From Marinoscillum sp964351625 (lineage in GTDB: Bacteria > Bacteroidota > Bacteroidia > Cytophagales > Cyclobacteriaceae): a DNA stretch of 64,000 nucleotides. This document shows, piece by piece, positions 53,212 to 61,211 of the stretch (position 1 is its first letter; each line of letters begins with the position of its first letter). The notes below the pieces were generated by a model, which made no database searches, was not told the DNA's origin, and saw only the letters and a list, made by a program, of their open reading frames with translations. A program made the translations under genes and the position numbers. The stretch is from positions 6,250-70,249 of the forward strand of contig CAYGOV010000018.1 in the NCBI GenBank assembly GCA_964351625.1, in the 5' to 3' direction.

Positions 53212-54297
53212 ATGAATAAACAAAAATTGAAGATGATGATGAAAAACACAATTAACCCACTGAAGGCGCTAGCTATGCTGACCTTGGCCTTTGGACTTAT
53301 TTTTATAACAAGCTGCGATAGCGAAGAGGACGAGCCAGCTCCTACCCAGACTATCGTTGAGATAGTTACTTCTACTGATGGCTTGGATTCACTTGCTAAA
53401 TATCTGAGCGTATATCCAGATTTAGTTGGTTTGCTTTCAGGAGAAGGTGATTTCACCGTTTTTGCTCCTACTAATGATGCATTCATTAGCCTTTTACAAA
53501 CTGATGGATTTCCGTCGAATATTACGTCAATCAACCCATTGATTATTAAAAATGTATTGGCTTATCATGTTTCTACTATGAGATATGAGTCTTCAGCACT
53601 AAGTGCTGGCGTCAAAGTTGCTACTGCAAGTGAAGGAGCTGAGGTTATTGAGATTAATGCTGATGGAACACTACTTACAGGTTCTTCTAATAAGGAGATA
53701 ATTGTATTAGAAAGTAATATTAAGGCTACTAATGGTGTTATTCACACAATTGGATCGGTTTTGATTCCGCCGACTGTAGGTGCTACTTTAACGCCAAACT
53801 TAGGTAAAACATCAGGAGCAATATTATTAAGTTCTAACTTTACTATCCTTGCAAGTGCCATAGTGAAATCCGAACAATATGCGGCAACTAGTGATCAAAT
53901 CCCATCTTTGCTAGGTGTTTTAGCAGGTACTACGGCACACACTGTATTTGCTCCAAGTAATGGAACTTTCGAAGCTGGTTCGTTAACTGCAGAAAGTTTT
54001 ACAGCTCAGCAATGGTATGGTATTCTTGCCACACATGTTGTTCTTAGTGCAGTAGGACCAGCAGACTTAACGGCTGGTGCCTCATTCACTTCTGCATCTG
54101 GTGCAAAACTTACTGTATTAACTACAGGAGCCCCTACTGACCCAGCTAAAGGCATTCTAACTGGAATTGCTATTGATTCTAATGGTGATACCACTCCTGA
54201 AGCGCAAGTTGCTGTTCCTTCTACCGCAAGTCCTTCATTAGTCACCTCAAATGGTCAAATCCATGTGATTGCTGGAGTATTGCTTCCACCACAATAG
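53212..54297 (+). CDS. Fasciclin (FAS1) two-domain lipoprotein
   Basis: A 361-residue lipoprotein: signal peptide with the lipobox FITSC (cysteine near 33), an acidic linker, then two FAS1 domains at about 45-190 and 195-360. Visible family blocks: FTVFAPTNDAFISLL and VIHTIGSVLIPP in the first, HTVFAPSNGTFEAG and QIHVIAGVLLPPQ in the second. FAS1 proteins mediate adhesion or matrix contact at the surface. A TAACTTTA -7-like box lies at 53169-53176. It ends at a strong terminator. Confidence 0.9.
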   Translation: MNKQKLKMMMKNTINPLKALAMLTLAFGLIFITSCDSEEDEPAPTQTIVEIVTSTDGLDSLAKYLSVYPDLVGLLSGEGDFTVFAPTNDAFISLLQTDGFPSNITSINPLIIKNVLAYHVSTMRYESSALSAGVKVATASEGAEVIEINADGTLLTGSSNKEIIVLESNIKATNGVIHTIGSVLIPPTVGATLTPNLGKTSGAILLSSNFTILASAIVKSEQYAATSDQIPSLLGVLAGTTAHTVFAPSNGTFEAGSLTAESFTAQQWYGILATHVVLSAVGPADLTAGASFTSASGAKLTVLTTGAPTDPAKGILTGIAIDSNGDTTPEAQVAVPSTASPSLVTSNGQIHVIAGVLLPPQ

Positions 54298-54324
54298 GTT
54301 TAACAAACATTAAATATTTATTTG

Positions 54325-54357
54325 AAATCCTTCCTGATGACTTATCAGGAAGGATTT
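54325..54357 (+). terminator. Intrinsic terminator
   Basis: A 14-bp perfect stem (54325-54338 with 54344-54357), loop gactt, followed by a T-run, about 30 bp after the fasciclin gene. Confidence 0.9.
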
Positions 54358-54520
54358 TTTTGAAGCATGATAGGAATCACTTAGAGTTCCCCACCCAATA
54401 AGGCTAAAGAGAGTTGGAAGTATTTTGCCGTGACATTTTTCGAACATCCACACTTCTCACTGAATTTCAAATTTCATCATACTTATAGCTTGAGTTCGAT
54501 TGTTCATTACACGTTATGGC

Positions 54521-54646
54521 GTCATTGCGATATTTCTTAAGCTTGACAAGGTAAGGAATAGAAGCAATCTGCTAGAGTGATAAGATTACTTCAATAAAAC
54601 CTCATTTTTATCGGTTCTTATTTCGTGAAGACGATTGTAATGATAA
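54521..54646. repeat. Degenerate palindromic repeat of the GTCATTGCGA type
   Basis: The segment starts GTCATTGCGA (54521-54530), holds GAAGCAATCT (54561) and its near inverse AGATTACTTC (54583), and ends near TGTAATGATA (54637), a decayed inverse of the start. This order matches the widespread CGTCATTGCGA...GAAGCAATCT palindromic repeats that I know from several bacterial phyla. It is therefore an old, decayed copy of a short interspersed palindrome. The remaining bases between the two convergent genes show no gene. Confidence 0.45.
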
Positions 54647-54712
54647 TTTCACCGTCTTATTAATCGAACTCAGGTGATCAGCTTATTTCCTGACGGGACA
54701 TTGCAACAAAAA

Positions 54713-54734
54713 AGCCCAATCAAAAGACTGGGCT
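54713..54734 (-). terminator. Intrinsic terminator of the TonB receptor gene
   Basis: AGCCCAATC (54713-54721) pairs with GACTGGGCT (54726-54734; one G-T type wobble), loop AAAA, with an A-run on the plus strand that gives the T-run on the minus transcript. Confidence 0.82.
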
Positions 54735-54759
54735 CTAAAGTTTGATAGAATGTTTTATA

Positions 54760-57708
54760 TCAATTTGACAACTGATCAAACGTGATAGATACGTAGTAAA
54801 TCGCTCCGATATCAGGACCACCCAAACTTTGTATATAATACTTATTCAATAGATTCGACCCTCCAACTTTCAATACTGATTTTAAAGGATCCAACTTATA
54901 AGAGATTTGTGCATCTACAGTAGAATAAGCAGGTACTTGGCCTATAGCGAAGGATGATTGCCACTCAAAATCGGTCTGCCATCTATAGGTAATATTGAAA
55001 CCCATATTCTTAGTCACTTTCCTATTGCCAAACTTGATGTTGTACTTATGCTCTGGAGTATTGAATTCGGATAAAACATTACTACTGAATCCCCCAATTA
55101 GCTTACTCCAAGTATAATTCGCCCCAATATTATATCCACCACTAAGCGCATATGTAAGCCCTAAAGCAGCTCCTTGTGATGTCACATTGTCATCTAGATT
55201 AGTATAAATTTGAAAGGTGTTATCTGCACTACTACTAAGTAATGAAGGTAGGGCACTTGGATCCGCTATAGCATCCCCAGAAGCTTTATGTATTCTAACT
55301 TGAGTAATAAAATCTGTATAGGCGTTGTAATAATAAACTGCATCTACCAGCAATTTATTTTTTATCAAACTCTTATATCCAATCTCTATTGATTTCACTC
55401 GCTCAGGCTTTACAGGATCAAAAGTTGTTACTGGCTCTAGTAAATTAGAATATGTTGCCATCCCAGCTGCAGGATTATTAAAATAAGCGTTTCTAAAAGC
55501 TAACACAGAACCTCCGGTATAACCATTAGTTGTAAGCGCATATTTCTGGTAATTCTCTTCAAGACCACCCAGAAGCCTTGCAGAAATAATATTCAGATCT
55601 ATGTATTGGCCTTGTGTCGTTGGGTTTCTAAACCCAGTTTGGTAAGAGACTCTGAGGTTATGATTTTTATTGACGGTATAAACTGCAGAAAGTCTTGGAT
55701 TAATCTGACCATTAAAATTCTGATTTTTGTCAAATCTCAAAGAACCTGAAAATTTGAGTTGGTCAGGTAGCACTTCTTTACCTGCCTGTACATATCCTCC
55801 AAATTCATTGATTTGGATACCTCCATTTTGATCTGGAAAAATCGTGCCTCCTGATCTTAAATCAAATGTTCTAAAGCTAGCACCTGCTTGTAGTTCAACT
55901 ACATTATCTAGTAATCTTGAAAAATCATATTGGCCTTCAGCATGATACATTTTAGACTTATCATCAAAATAAGGTCCATCAGGTATAGTAAATGGTGTCC
56001 CTCTCTCTTTATCTAATGCCTGTTCCTTGAACCTATTAAATGGCACGCTACCTTCTGCTGGTCGAGTAAGGTCCAATTGTTCCCGAGCATATTGATGCGC
56101 TGCTTCTTGAATAGGAATTGCATCGGATGGATCCATTGAGTTAATAGCTCCAGGAGCCAATCCTTGACTTTTAAGATACGCTAAATATTGACCTGTATAC
56201 CGAGCGAACCATGTGCTATTTCCGGTATGGCTCTCATTGACTGTGTTGCCTAAAAATTCTGTGATATAAGAATTACCAGAATCTTCAATAGTAGCATAAG
56301 CTCTTACGTAAAAATCAGCACCTCTTAATTGTAATCGATGTTGCTGAATACCAAAGTCTGAAAGAGCATATCTCTGAGCTCCAGTATATATACTAGTTCC
56401 AAATCCAGCATTGTACATATAGCTCAATTCCATCTTATCATTTACCCTGTAGAACAATCCAGTATTAATCTTCATGTTCTCAGCACCATAATCTATCAAT
56501 GATTTTTCTGTGTATGCTGATCGAGCCACCGTGTGACCTGGTACATCACCAGCCTTCAAATAGTCTGTTACTCCAGCACCATTAAATATTGACCTCAACC
56601 CCTCATAAGCTGGATTTTCTGGATTAGCGGGATCATAATTTGCTCCGCCAGTATTCCGGCCATCAGCTTCAGACTGAAATGCAGCCAGTGCAGCAAAGCT
56701 CAGGAATCCAATACTTGTAGATGCTTCATCACCCATGTAGTTGAGTCTATCAGCAGCTGGGTTGAATGAAAATCCTTCAGGACGTAATGACTCATTTCGA
56801 TCAAACGCCGAACTTGCTTCCCAATCGTCTGCCTTCATGTATGAGAAATTCACTTTGAATGCAAATTTATCATTGAAGGACTTTGCATACCTAATTGCGA
56901 AATCGTGCATTAATGCAGGGTCCCGACCGTTAGGATTGTCAATATGATTGACCCCAGTCTTATAGGTAGCACTAAGTCCTTGATAGTCGAAAGGATTCTT
57001 GCTATTAATTAGCAATATACCATTAAACGCATTTGGTCCATAGAGCGCAGAAGATGCACCAGGTATCAATTCCACACTCTCAACATCTAAAGAAGAAGGT
57101 CCATTCAAATTTCCTATTGGAAAATTCAATGCAGGAGCTTGAGTATCCATACCGTCGATTAACTGGACAAATCGAGTATTTCCAGTTGAGGCGAACCCCC
57201 GTGCATTTATTATCTGAAAATTAATACTACTAGTGGCTACATCAACGCCCTTTAAGTTAGCTATTGCCTTATAGTAAGTATCTGAAGAAGTATTCTGAAC
57301 ATCTAAAATATCCATTTTCTCAATACTAACTGGAGATCGAAGAATACTCTCTTCTACTCTAGAGGCAGAAACAACCACCTCTTGTCCAAGCATGTATGAT
57401 TCTTTCAACTTAATCGACAGATTTGATATGGTTGATTGATCAATTTCTATTTGTTGCCGCTCATAGCCAACACTAGATATCACCAAAGTAACGGGTGGGG
57501 CCTGATTAATTTTAAGATTGAAGTCACCATTAACGTCTGTAATCGTACCAAGTACAGTTCCTTGCACGAGTACGCTGACTCCTATCAAATCTTCACCAGA
57601 CTCTGTATCTGTCACCTTTCCCGAGATGCTAACCTGACTATAAGACATGTACCCAAAGAGCATCAACATTAAGAGGCTAAATAGGGCTTTAGAGTTTATG
57701 AAATTCAT
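54760..57708 (-). CDS. TonB-dependent outer-membrane receptor
   Basis: A 982-residue outer-membrane transporter. Signal peptide (MNFINSKALFSLLMLMLFGY, cleavage near YSQ), a CarboxypepD_reg-like domain at about 27-105 (VSISGKVTDTESGEDLIGVS), a plug domain at about 120-235 (with LIDGMDTQAPALNFPIGN and ALYGPNAFNGILLI), and a 22-strand barrel to the end (GAIYYVSITFDQ). Unlike SusC it has no adjacent SusD. The ligand is unknown; candidates are siderophores, cobalamin or oligomers. A clear promoter lies about 80 bp upstream, and an 11-bp direct repeat lies just before its ATG. Confidence 0.95.
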   Translation of the reverse strand: MNFINSKALFSLLMLMLFGYMSYSQVSISGKVTDTESGEDLIGVSVLVQGTVLGTITDVNGDFNLKINQAPPVTLVISSVGYERQQIEIDQSTISNLSIKLKESYMLGQEVVVSASRVEESILRSPVSIEKMDILDVQNTSSDTYYKAIANLKGVDVATSSINFQIINARGFASTGNTRFVQLIDGMDTQAPALNFPIGNLNGPSSLDVESVELIPGASSALYGPNAFNGILLINSKNPFDYQGLSATYKTGVNHIDNPNGRDPALMHDFAIRYAKSFNDKFAFKVNFSYMKADDWEASSAFDRNESLRPEGFSFNPAADRLNYMGDEASTSIGFLSFAALAAFQSEADGRNTGGANYDPANPENPAYEGLRSIFNGAGVTDYLKAGDVPGHTVARSAYTEKSLIDYGAENMKINTGLFYRVNDKMELSYMYNAGFGTSIYTGAQRYALSDFGIQQHRLQLRGADFYVRAYATIEDSGNSYITEFLGNTVNESHTGNSTWFARYTGQYLAYLKSQGLAPGAINSMDPSDAIPIQEAAHQYAREQLDLTRPAEGSVPFNRFKEQALDKERGTPFTIPDGPYFDDKSKMYHAEGQYDFSRLLDNVVELQAGASFRTFDLRSGGTIFPDQNGGIQINEFGGYVQAGKEVLPDQLKFSGSLRFDKNQNFNGQINPRLSAVYTVNKNHNLRVSYQTGFRNPTTQGQYIDLNIISARLLGGLEENYQKYALTTNGYTGGSVLAFRNAYFNNPAAGMATYSNLLEPVTTFDPVKPERVKSIEIGYKSLIKNKLLVDAVYYYNAYTDFITQVRIHKASGDAIADPSALPSLLSSSADNTFQIYTNLDDNVTSQGAALGLTYALSGGYNIGANYTWSKLIGGFSSNVLSEFNTPEHKYNIKFGNRKVTKNMGFNITYRWQTDFEWQSSFAIGQVPAYSTVDAQISYKLDPLKSVLKVGGSNLLNKYYIQSLGGPDIGAIYYVSITFDQLSN

Positions 57709-57742
57709 ATTTTGGATAGGTTAATGTAGAAATTTTGGATAG
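57709..57742. repeat. Direct repeat before the TonB receptor start
   Basis: ATTTTGGATAG occurs at 57709-57719 and again at 57732-57742, 23 bp apart. On the coding strand this places CTATCCAAAAT directly before the ATG and again one repeat upstream. It may be a leader element or an operator; nothing more can be said. Confidence 0.4.
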
Positions 57743-57787
57743 CCTAATATTATATAAATATATCAACATTAGCATGTTTAAAAGGCC

Positions 57788-57815
57788 CAAATATATCTTT
57801 TTGATAAAAATACAA
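57788..57815 (-). promoter_or_regulatory. Promoter of the TonB receptor gene
   Basis: On the minus strand TTG (57815-57813), a 17-nt spacer, then TATATTTG (57795-57788) fit the Bacteroidota primary-sigma consensus TTG/TAnnTTTG. The -7 box lies 80 bp before the ATG. Confidence 0.6.
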
Positions 57816-57956
57816 CCTCGATAAAACAAAAATAGCATTGAGGCAATCCTCGATGCTATCTAAATATTTATCCTTGTTGTAATTGTGCCGTTTTTAAGGA
57901 CTAGTCACTTTACAAGGAAATTAAACCATGTGTTGTATAAAAATAGACAAAAAAAA

Positions 57957-57977
57957 CGCCAGATAAGATATCTGGCG
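57957..57977 (-). terminator. Intrinsic terminator of the SusCD operon
   Basis: A 9-bp perfect stem (57957-57965 with 57969-57977), loop aga, with an A-run before it on the plus strand, giving a T-run on the minus transcript. It ends the SusC-to-lipoprotein operon. The rest of 57709-58010 holds the promoter and direct repeat listed separately. Confidence 0.85.
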
Positions 57978-58010
57978 CTTTTTTGTAATATTCAAAGATA
58001 TGTCTGATTT

Positions 58011-58874
58011 TTAATTCAAAACAATCTCGAAAGATCCATCAGCTGCAACTGTCAATGTACCAACCACTGTAGATGCACCTGCATCAGCCACTGTGAATGA
58101 GCCTTTCAATTCAATGACCTCTTGATCTCCCGGTCCTGCGAATTGGGCTGTGTAACCGAACTCAAATTCAGGAGGAGCTACCGTAGCTAAATCATCTTCA
58201 CCACCGTAGAAGTCAACATAGATATCATAGCTACCAGCTGGCAAAGAAGCAAAAGAAGAAATCTCTGGACAATCTCCAGTAGCAGCTCCGAAATCAGCAA
58301 CTGAGAAATCAGCATTTGCAATATAAATATCTAAATCAATACCAAATCCGCACATATCGTACGTATTGCCATCAGAATACTCATAAGTCGACTCAGTCCA
58401 ATCAAGACTGTAGTCATAATCTGATACAGACACAGATGCGGATGCAGTGTTAGAAGCTTCCATATTCAACTGAAAGTTGTATCCAGGATCACCAGACGCA
58501 TCGAAATCAAAAGCAAAAGTTTCAGCTCCTTCAGGAAGACCATCCTCAACAATGAGAATACCAACACTTGAGGTCAATGTGAATGCAGGCACTGTGCCAT
58601 TGATTATCTCGTAATCCGAGGCATCTGATGTAGATGCTGCTGTAAGAATCGGAGCAAAATCTATATCCTGCTTGACCATAGCTGAAAGCACTATATCAAA
58701 CCATAGTGTATCTCCTTCTGCTACCGATGTAGCGTTGGAAGCTCTAGGAGTTACTGTCGCTACTGGATTATTAGTAGGAGGTACTATGGGTGCAACATCT
58801 TGTTCTGGATAACAAGCCGTAAGAACCAGTAGAACCAGAACGATGTATAATTTATTTTCTATAAATCTATTCAT
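58011..58874 (-). CDS. Lipoprotein with Calx-beta-like domain
   Basis: A 287-residue lipoprotein (lipobox LTAC, cysteine near 21) rich in Asp, Ser and Ala. Residues about 40-150 look like a Calx-beta-type calcium-binding sandwich (SVAEGDTLWFDIVLSA, then EDGLPEGAETFAFDF). The C-terminal part has two cysteines that could form a disulfide (CGFGIDLDIY and DCPEISSF). It is the last gene of the SusCD operon, after 14 bp, and is probably exposed at the surface to help bind the transported ligand. Confidence 0.75.
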   Translation of the reverse strand: MNRFIENKLYIVLVLLVLTACYPEQDVAPIVPPTNNPVATVTPRASNATSVAEGDTLWFDIVLSAMVKQDIDFAPILTAASTSDASDYEIINGTVPAFTLTSSVGILIVEDGLPEGAETFAFDFDASGDPGYNFQLNMEASNTASASVSVSDYDYSLDWTESTYEYSDGNTYDMCGFGIDLDIYIANADFSVADFGAATGDCPEISSFASLPAGSYDIYVDFYGGEDDLATVAPPEFEFGYTAQFAGPGDQEVIELKGSFTVADAGASTVVGTLTVAADGSFEIVLN

Positions 58875-58888
58875 AACTTATATTATTG

Positions 58889-59725
58889 TTATTGTGGAAC
58901 ATAAACTGCGGTAAAGTAACTATCTCCCGCTGCAAAAGTTACATAGTACTTAATGGTGATTATTCCAGTCGCAGGATCTACAAAACTGTCCTCTGGTTTG
59001 CCATCTTGACCAACTAGATTTGAGTATAAATCAACAAGATTCTGTTCAGGCACTGTAATTACATTACACACATCCACAAAGTCAAAGCCTGGAGTTCCAC
59101 CAATTGATCCTGGGGACCAACGTCCAACACTTTCACCTCTGTATTGACCGACACCTGTTTCTGTAATGTAATCAGGATAGACATAAACAGCTCCGTCATC
59201 ACGTGTGATTGTGACTTCATACTGTCCTTCTAATACAGAATTACATAGATACAATAGGTTGACACTAAGCTGAGCTCCACTGGCGATAACACCACTACCT
59301 GTAGCGTTAGTCACATTAAGGACCAACACTGGATTTGAAGCCAATGGTGCAACGATACCCTCTGTAAGCATTGTAATCCCCATAACATTACGGAGTTTAC
59401 CTTCTGAAGTCACAGTTATGGTCGGATTATCGATTCTAAAATGTGTCCCCTCAATAGCAGTTGAGGTAGGATCTACAGTTACAGTCGCAGTAAACTCACC
59501 AGAAAGTCCGGCAGTCGAAGGTCCTACGACCTCTACATTGAATAGATTTTCATACTCCGAGCCATTAGCAATACCAGAAATATTGGTATTTCTTAATTCA
59601 AACCCAATTATGTTGGGTGATTTTTTTACTTCATCAGCAAATGTACTGTCGTCCACACAAGAGGACAACATCACACTAAAGATGAGTAAAAATGCGTATG
59701 TTAATTTCATATGTTTCATTTTCAT
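58889..59725 (-). CDS. Surface lipoprotein in the SusCD operon
   Basis: A 278-residue lipoprotein (MKMKHMKLTYAFLLIFSVMLSSC, cysteine near 23). The N-terminal half contains an immunoglobulin-like region with VDPTSTAIEGTHFRI and the NPVLVLNVTNATG strands typical of SusE/DUF1735-like proteins; the C-terminal half has YEVTITRDDGAVYVYPDYI. It lies 7 bp downstream of SusD and is co-transcribed. Its likely task is ligand capture for the transporter; the ligand is unknown. Confidence 0.78.
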   Translation of the reverse strand: MKMKHMKLTYAFLLIFSVMLSSCVDDSTFADEVKKSPNIIGFELRNTNISGIANGSEYENLFNVEVVGPSTAGLSGEFTATVTVDPTSTAIEGTHFRIDNPTITVTSEGKLRNVMGITMLTEGIVAPLASNPVLVLNVTNATGSGVIASGAQLSVNLLYLCNSVLEGQYEVTITRDDGAVYVYPDYITETGVGQYRGESVGRWSPGSIGGTPGFDFVDVCNVITVPEQNLVDLYSNLVGQDGKPEDSFVDPATGIITIKYYVTFAAGDSYFTAVYVPQ

Positions 59726-59732
59726 TCAAATT

Positions 59733-61193
59733 TTAATTGCCCCAGAAAATTTTCGTTGTAAACACGTCAGGTTGACTTGGCACCTTTTCCGCATTTGTAC
59801 TTAGCTCACTTGCTGGGTAAGAAAGTCGGAACGGACGTTTCAAATTAGGTACTTCAATAGATACTGGTAATCCCTGAGGAAATCCAGTTCTAGATAAATC
59901 AAACCAAGACTGTTCAGCAGTTATGCCATTTACAGCTATCCACTTCTGAGTGATGATCGCTCCCAGCTTGTTAGCAGATGCAGCATAAGATACATTGTTT
60001 GCAACTTGAGAAGCATACGCAGTGGAACTTCCAGCACCTAACGTGGCGAATGAAGCCGCTATACCACTATTGTACAATGCCTCCGGATCTCCACCGAAAT
60101 TTTTCAATGCTAACTCAGCTCTATTGAAAAAGATTTCCGCTGCAGTCATGATGATCACACCTTGAGAAGAGCTAATCAATAAGCCTGGGCCTATGTTAGA
60201 AACCAATTCAGGAGCATATTCTTCATTCGCAGCAGTAATTCCTTGTTGAACACCTTTATGACCAGTAGCCGGCTGCTCATAGAGGTAGTCGATTCTTGGG
60301 TCATTGGTATTTTGCAAGTAAGTAATTATATAATCAGTCGCACATGTCGCTTTGCCATTATTAACTTCAGTTCCACTTACTTCCCTACCAAAAGCGGCGT
60401 AGAAAGGGCTCTGTTTGTCTACCTCATTAAGGTAGCCAGGGTTAATAATTACATCTTCCGTCATGAAACCAGACCCTTGATTAGTTATTACCGCAAGCTC
60501 AGCAGTGATGTAAGCATTGTCTTTTACATCAGATTCTCTTGTAAGAATTCTCAACTTAACTGTATTAGCAAACTGCCTCCACATCTCTAAGTCTCCACCA
60601 AACATTGCATCATCATCTTCAGGAAGCACACTTGTTGCATCTGCTTCAGCAGCATCCAACATGGCAATCGCTTCAGTCAGCTTAACTATCAAATCATCAT
60701 AGATACCTTGCGCATCGTCATAACTTGGCGTGTTGTTACCACTTCGCAAAAGAGCTTCAGAATATGGTATATCACCATAAAAATCAACTAATATTTGAAA
60801 AGTGTAAGACTTCATGATTGACCCTATAGCCTTGTACGCAAGGTGATCATCACCATACTTATCTAGTTCTGCATATTGCTTCAAAGCTCTTGTATACGAC
60901 TGATCAAAAATAGTAGCATAAAAGGTAGAAGCACCTGCACGATACTGGAATTCGTCGTTGTACCAAGAGTACCCTGCCGACTCGCTCCAATTGTACATAA
61001 ACATGTTACCTAAATGGTTAACACGTCTGTTTCCAGCTAACCAACTAGCTGTGAAATCCTGTCCCACTGGAAGCACCAGATTAGCTGGCGCAGAAGTAGG
61101 GTTATTAGGATCCGTATTTACATCCAAGTAATCGTCGCAGCTTGTTAAAAACGCTCCAATTACTAACGTATATATTATTAATATTCTTTTCAT
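59733..61193 (-). CDS. SusD/RagB-like nutrient-binding lipoprotein
   Basis: A 486-residue outer-membrane lipoprotein (lipobox FLTSC, cysteine near 19) followed by DDYLDVNTDPNNPTSA, the hallmark of the SusD-like_2 group. TPR-like helices with YKAIGSIMKSYTFQILVDFYGDIPYSEAL near 120-150 and a C-terminal NKLGAIITQKWIAVNGITAE match that family. It forms the lid on the SusC barrel and binds ligand before import. It starts 18 bp after susC. Confidence 0.95.
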   Translation of the reverse strand: MKRILIIYTLVIGAFLTSCDDYLDVNTDPNNPTSAPANLVLPVGQDFTASWLAGNRRVNHLGNMFMYNWSESAGYSWYNDEFQYRAGASTFYATIFDQSYTRALKQYAELDKYGDDHLAYKAIGSIMKSYTFQILVDFYGDIPYSEALLRSGNNTPSYDDAQGIYDDLIVKLTEAIAMLDAAEADATSVLPEDDDAMFGGDLEMWRQFANTVKLRILTRESDVKDNAYITAELAVITNQGSGFMTEDVIINPGYLNEVDKQSPFYAAFGREVSGTEVNNGKATCATDYIITYLQNTNDPRIDYLYEQPATGHKGVQQGITAANEEYAPELVSNIGPGLLISSSQGVIIMTAAEIFFNRAELALKNFGGDPEALYNSGIAASFATLGAGSSTAYASQVANNVSYAASANKLGAIITQKWIAVNGITAEQSWFDLSRTGFPQGLPVSIEVPNLKRPFRLSYPASELSTNAEKVPSQPDVFTTKIFWGN

Positions 61194-61211
61194 CTGTTCT
61201 TTCGTTTTGAA

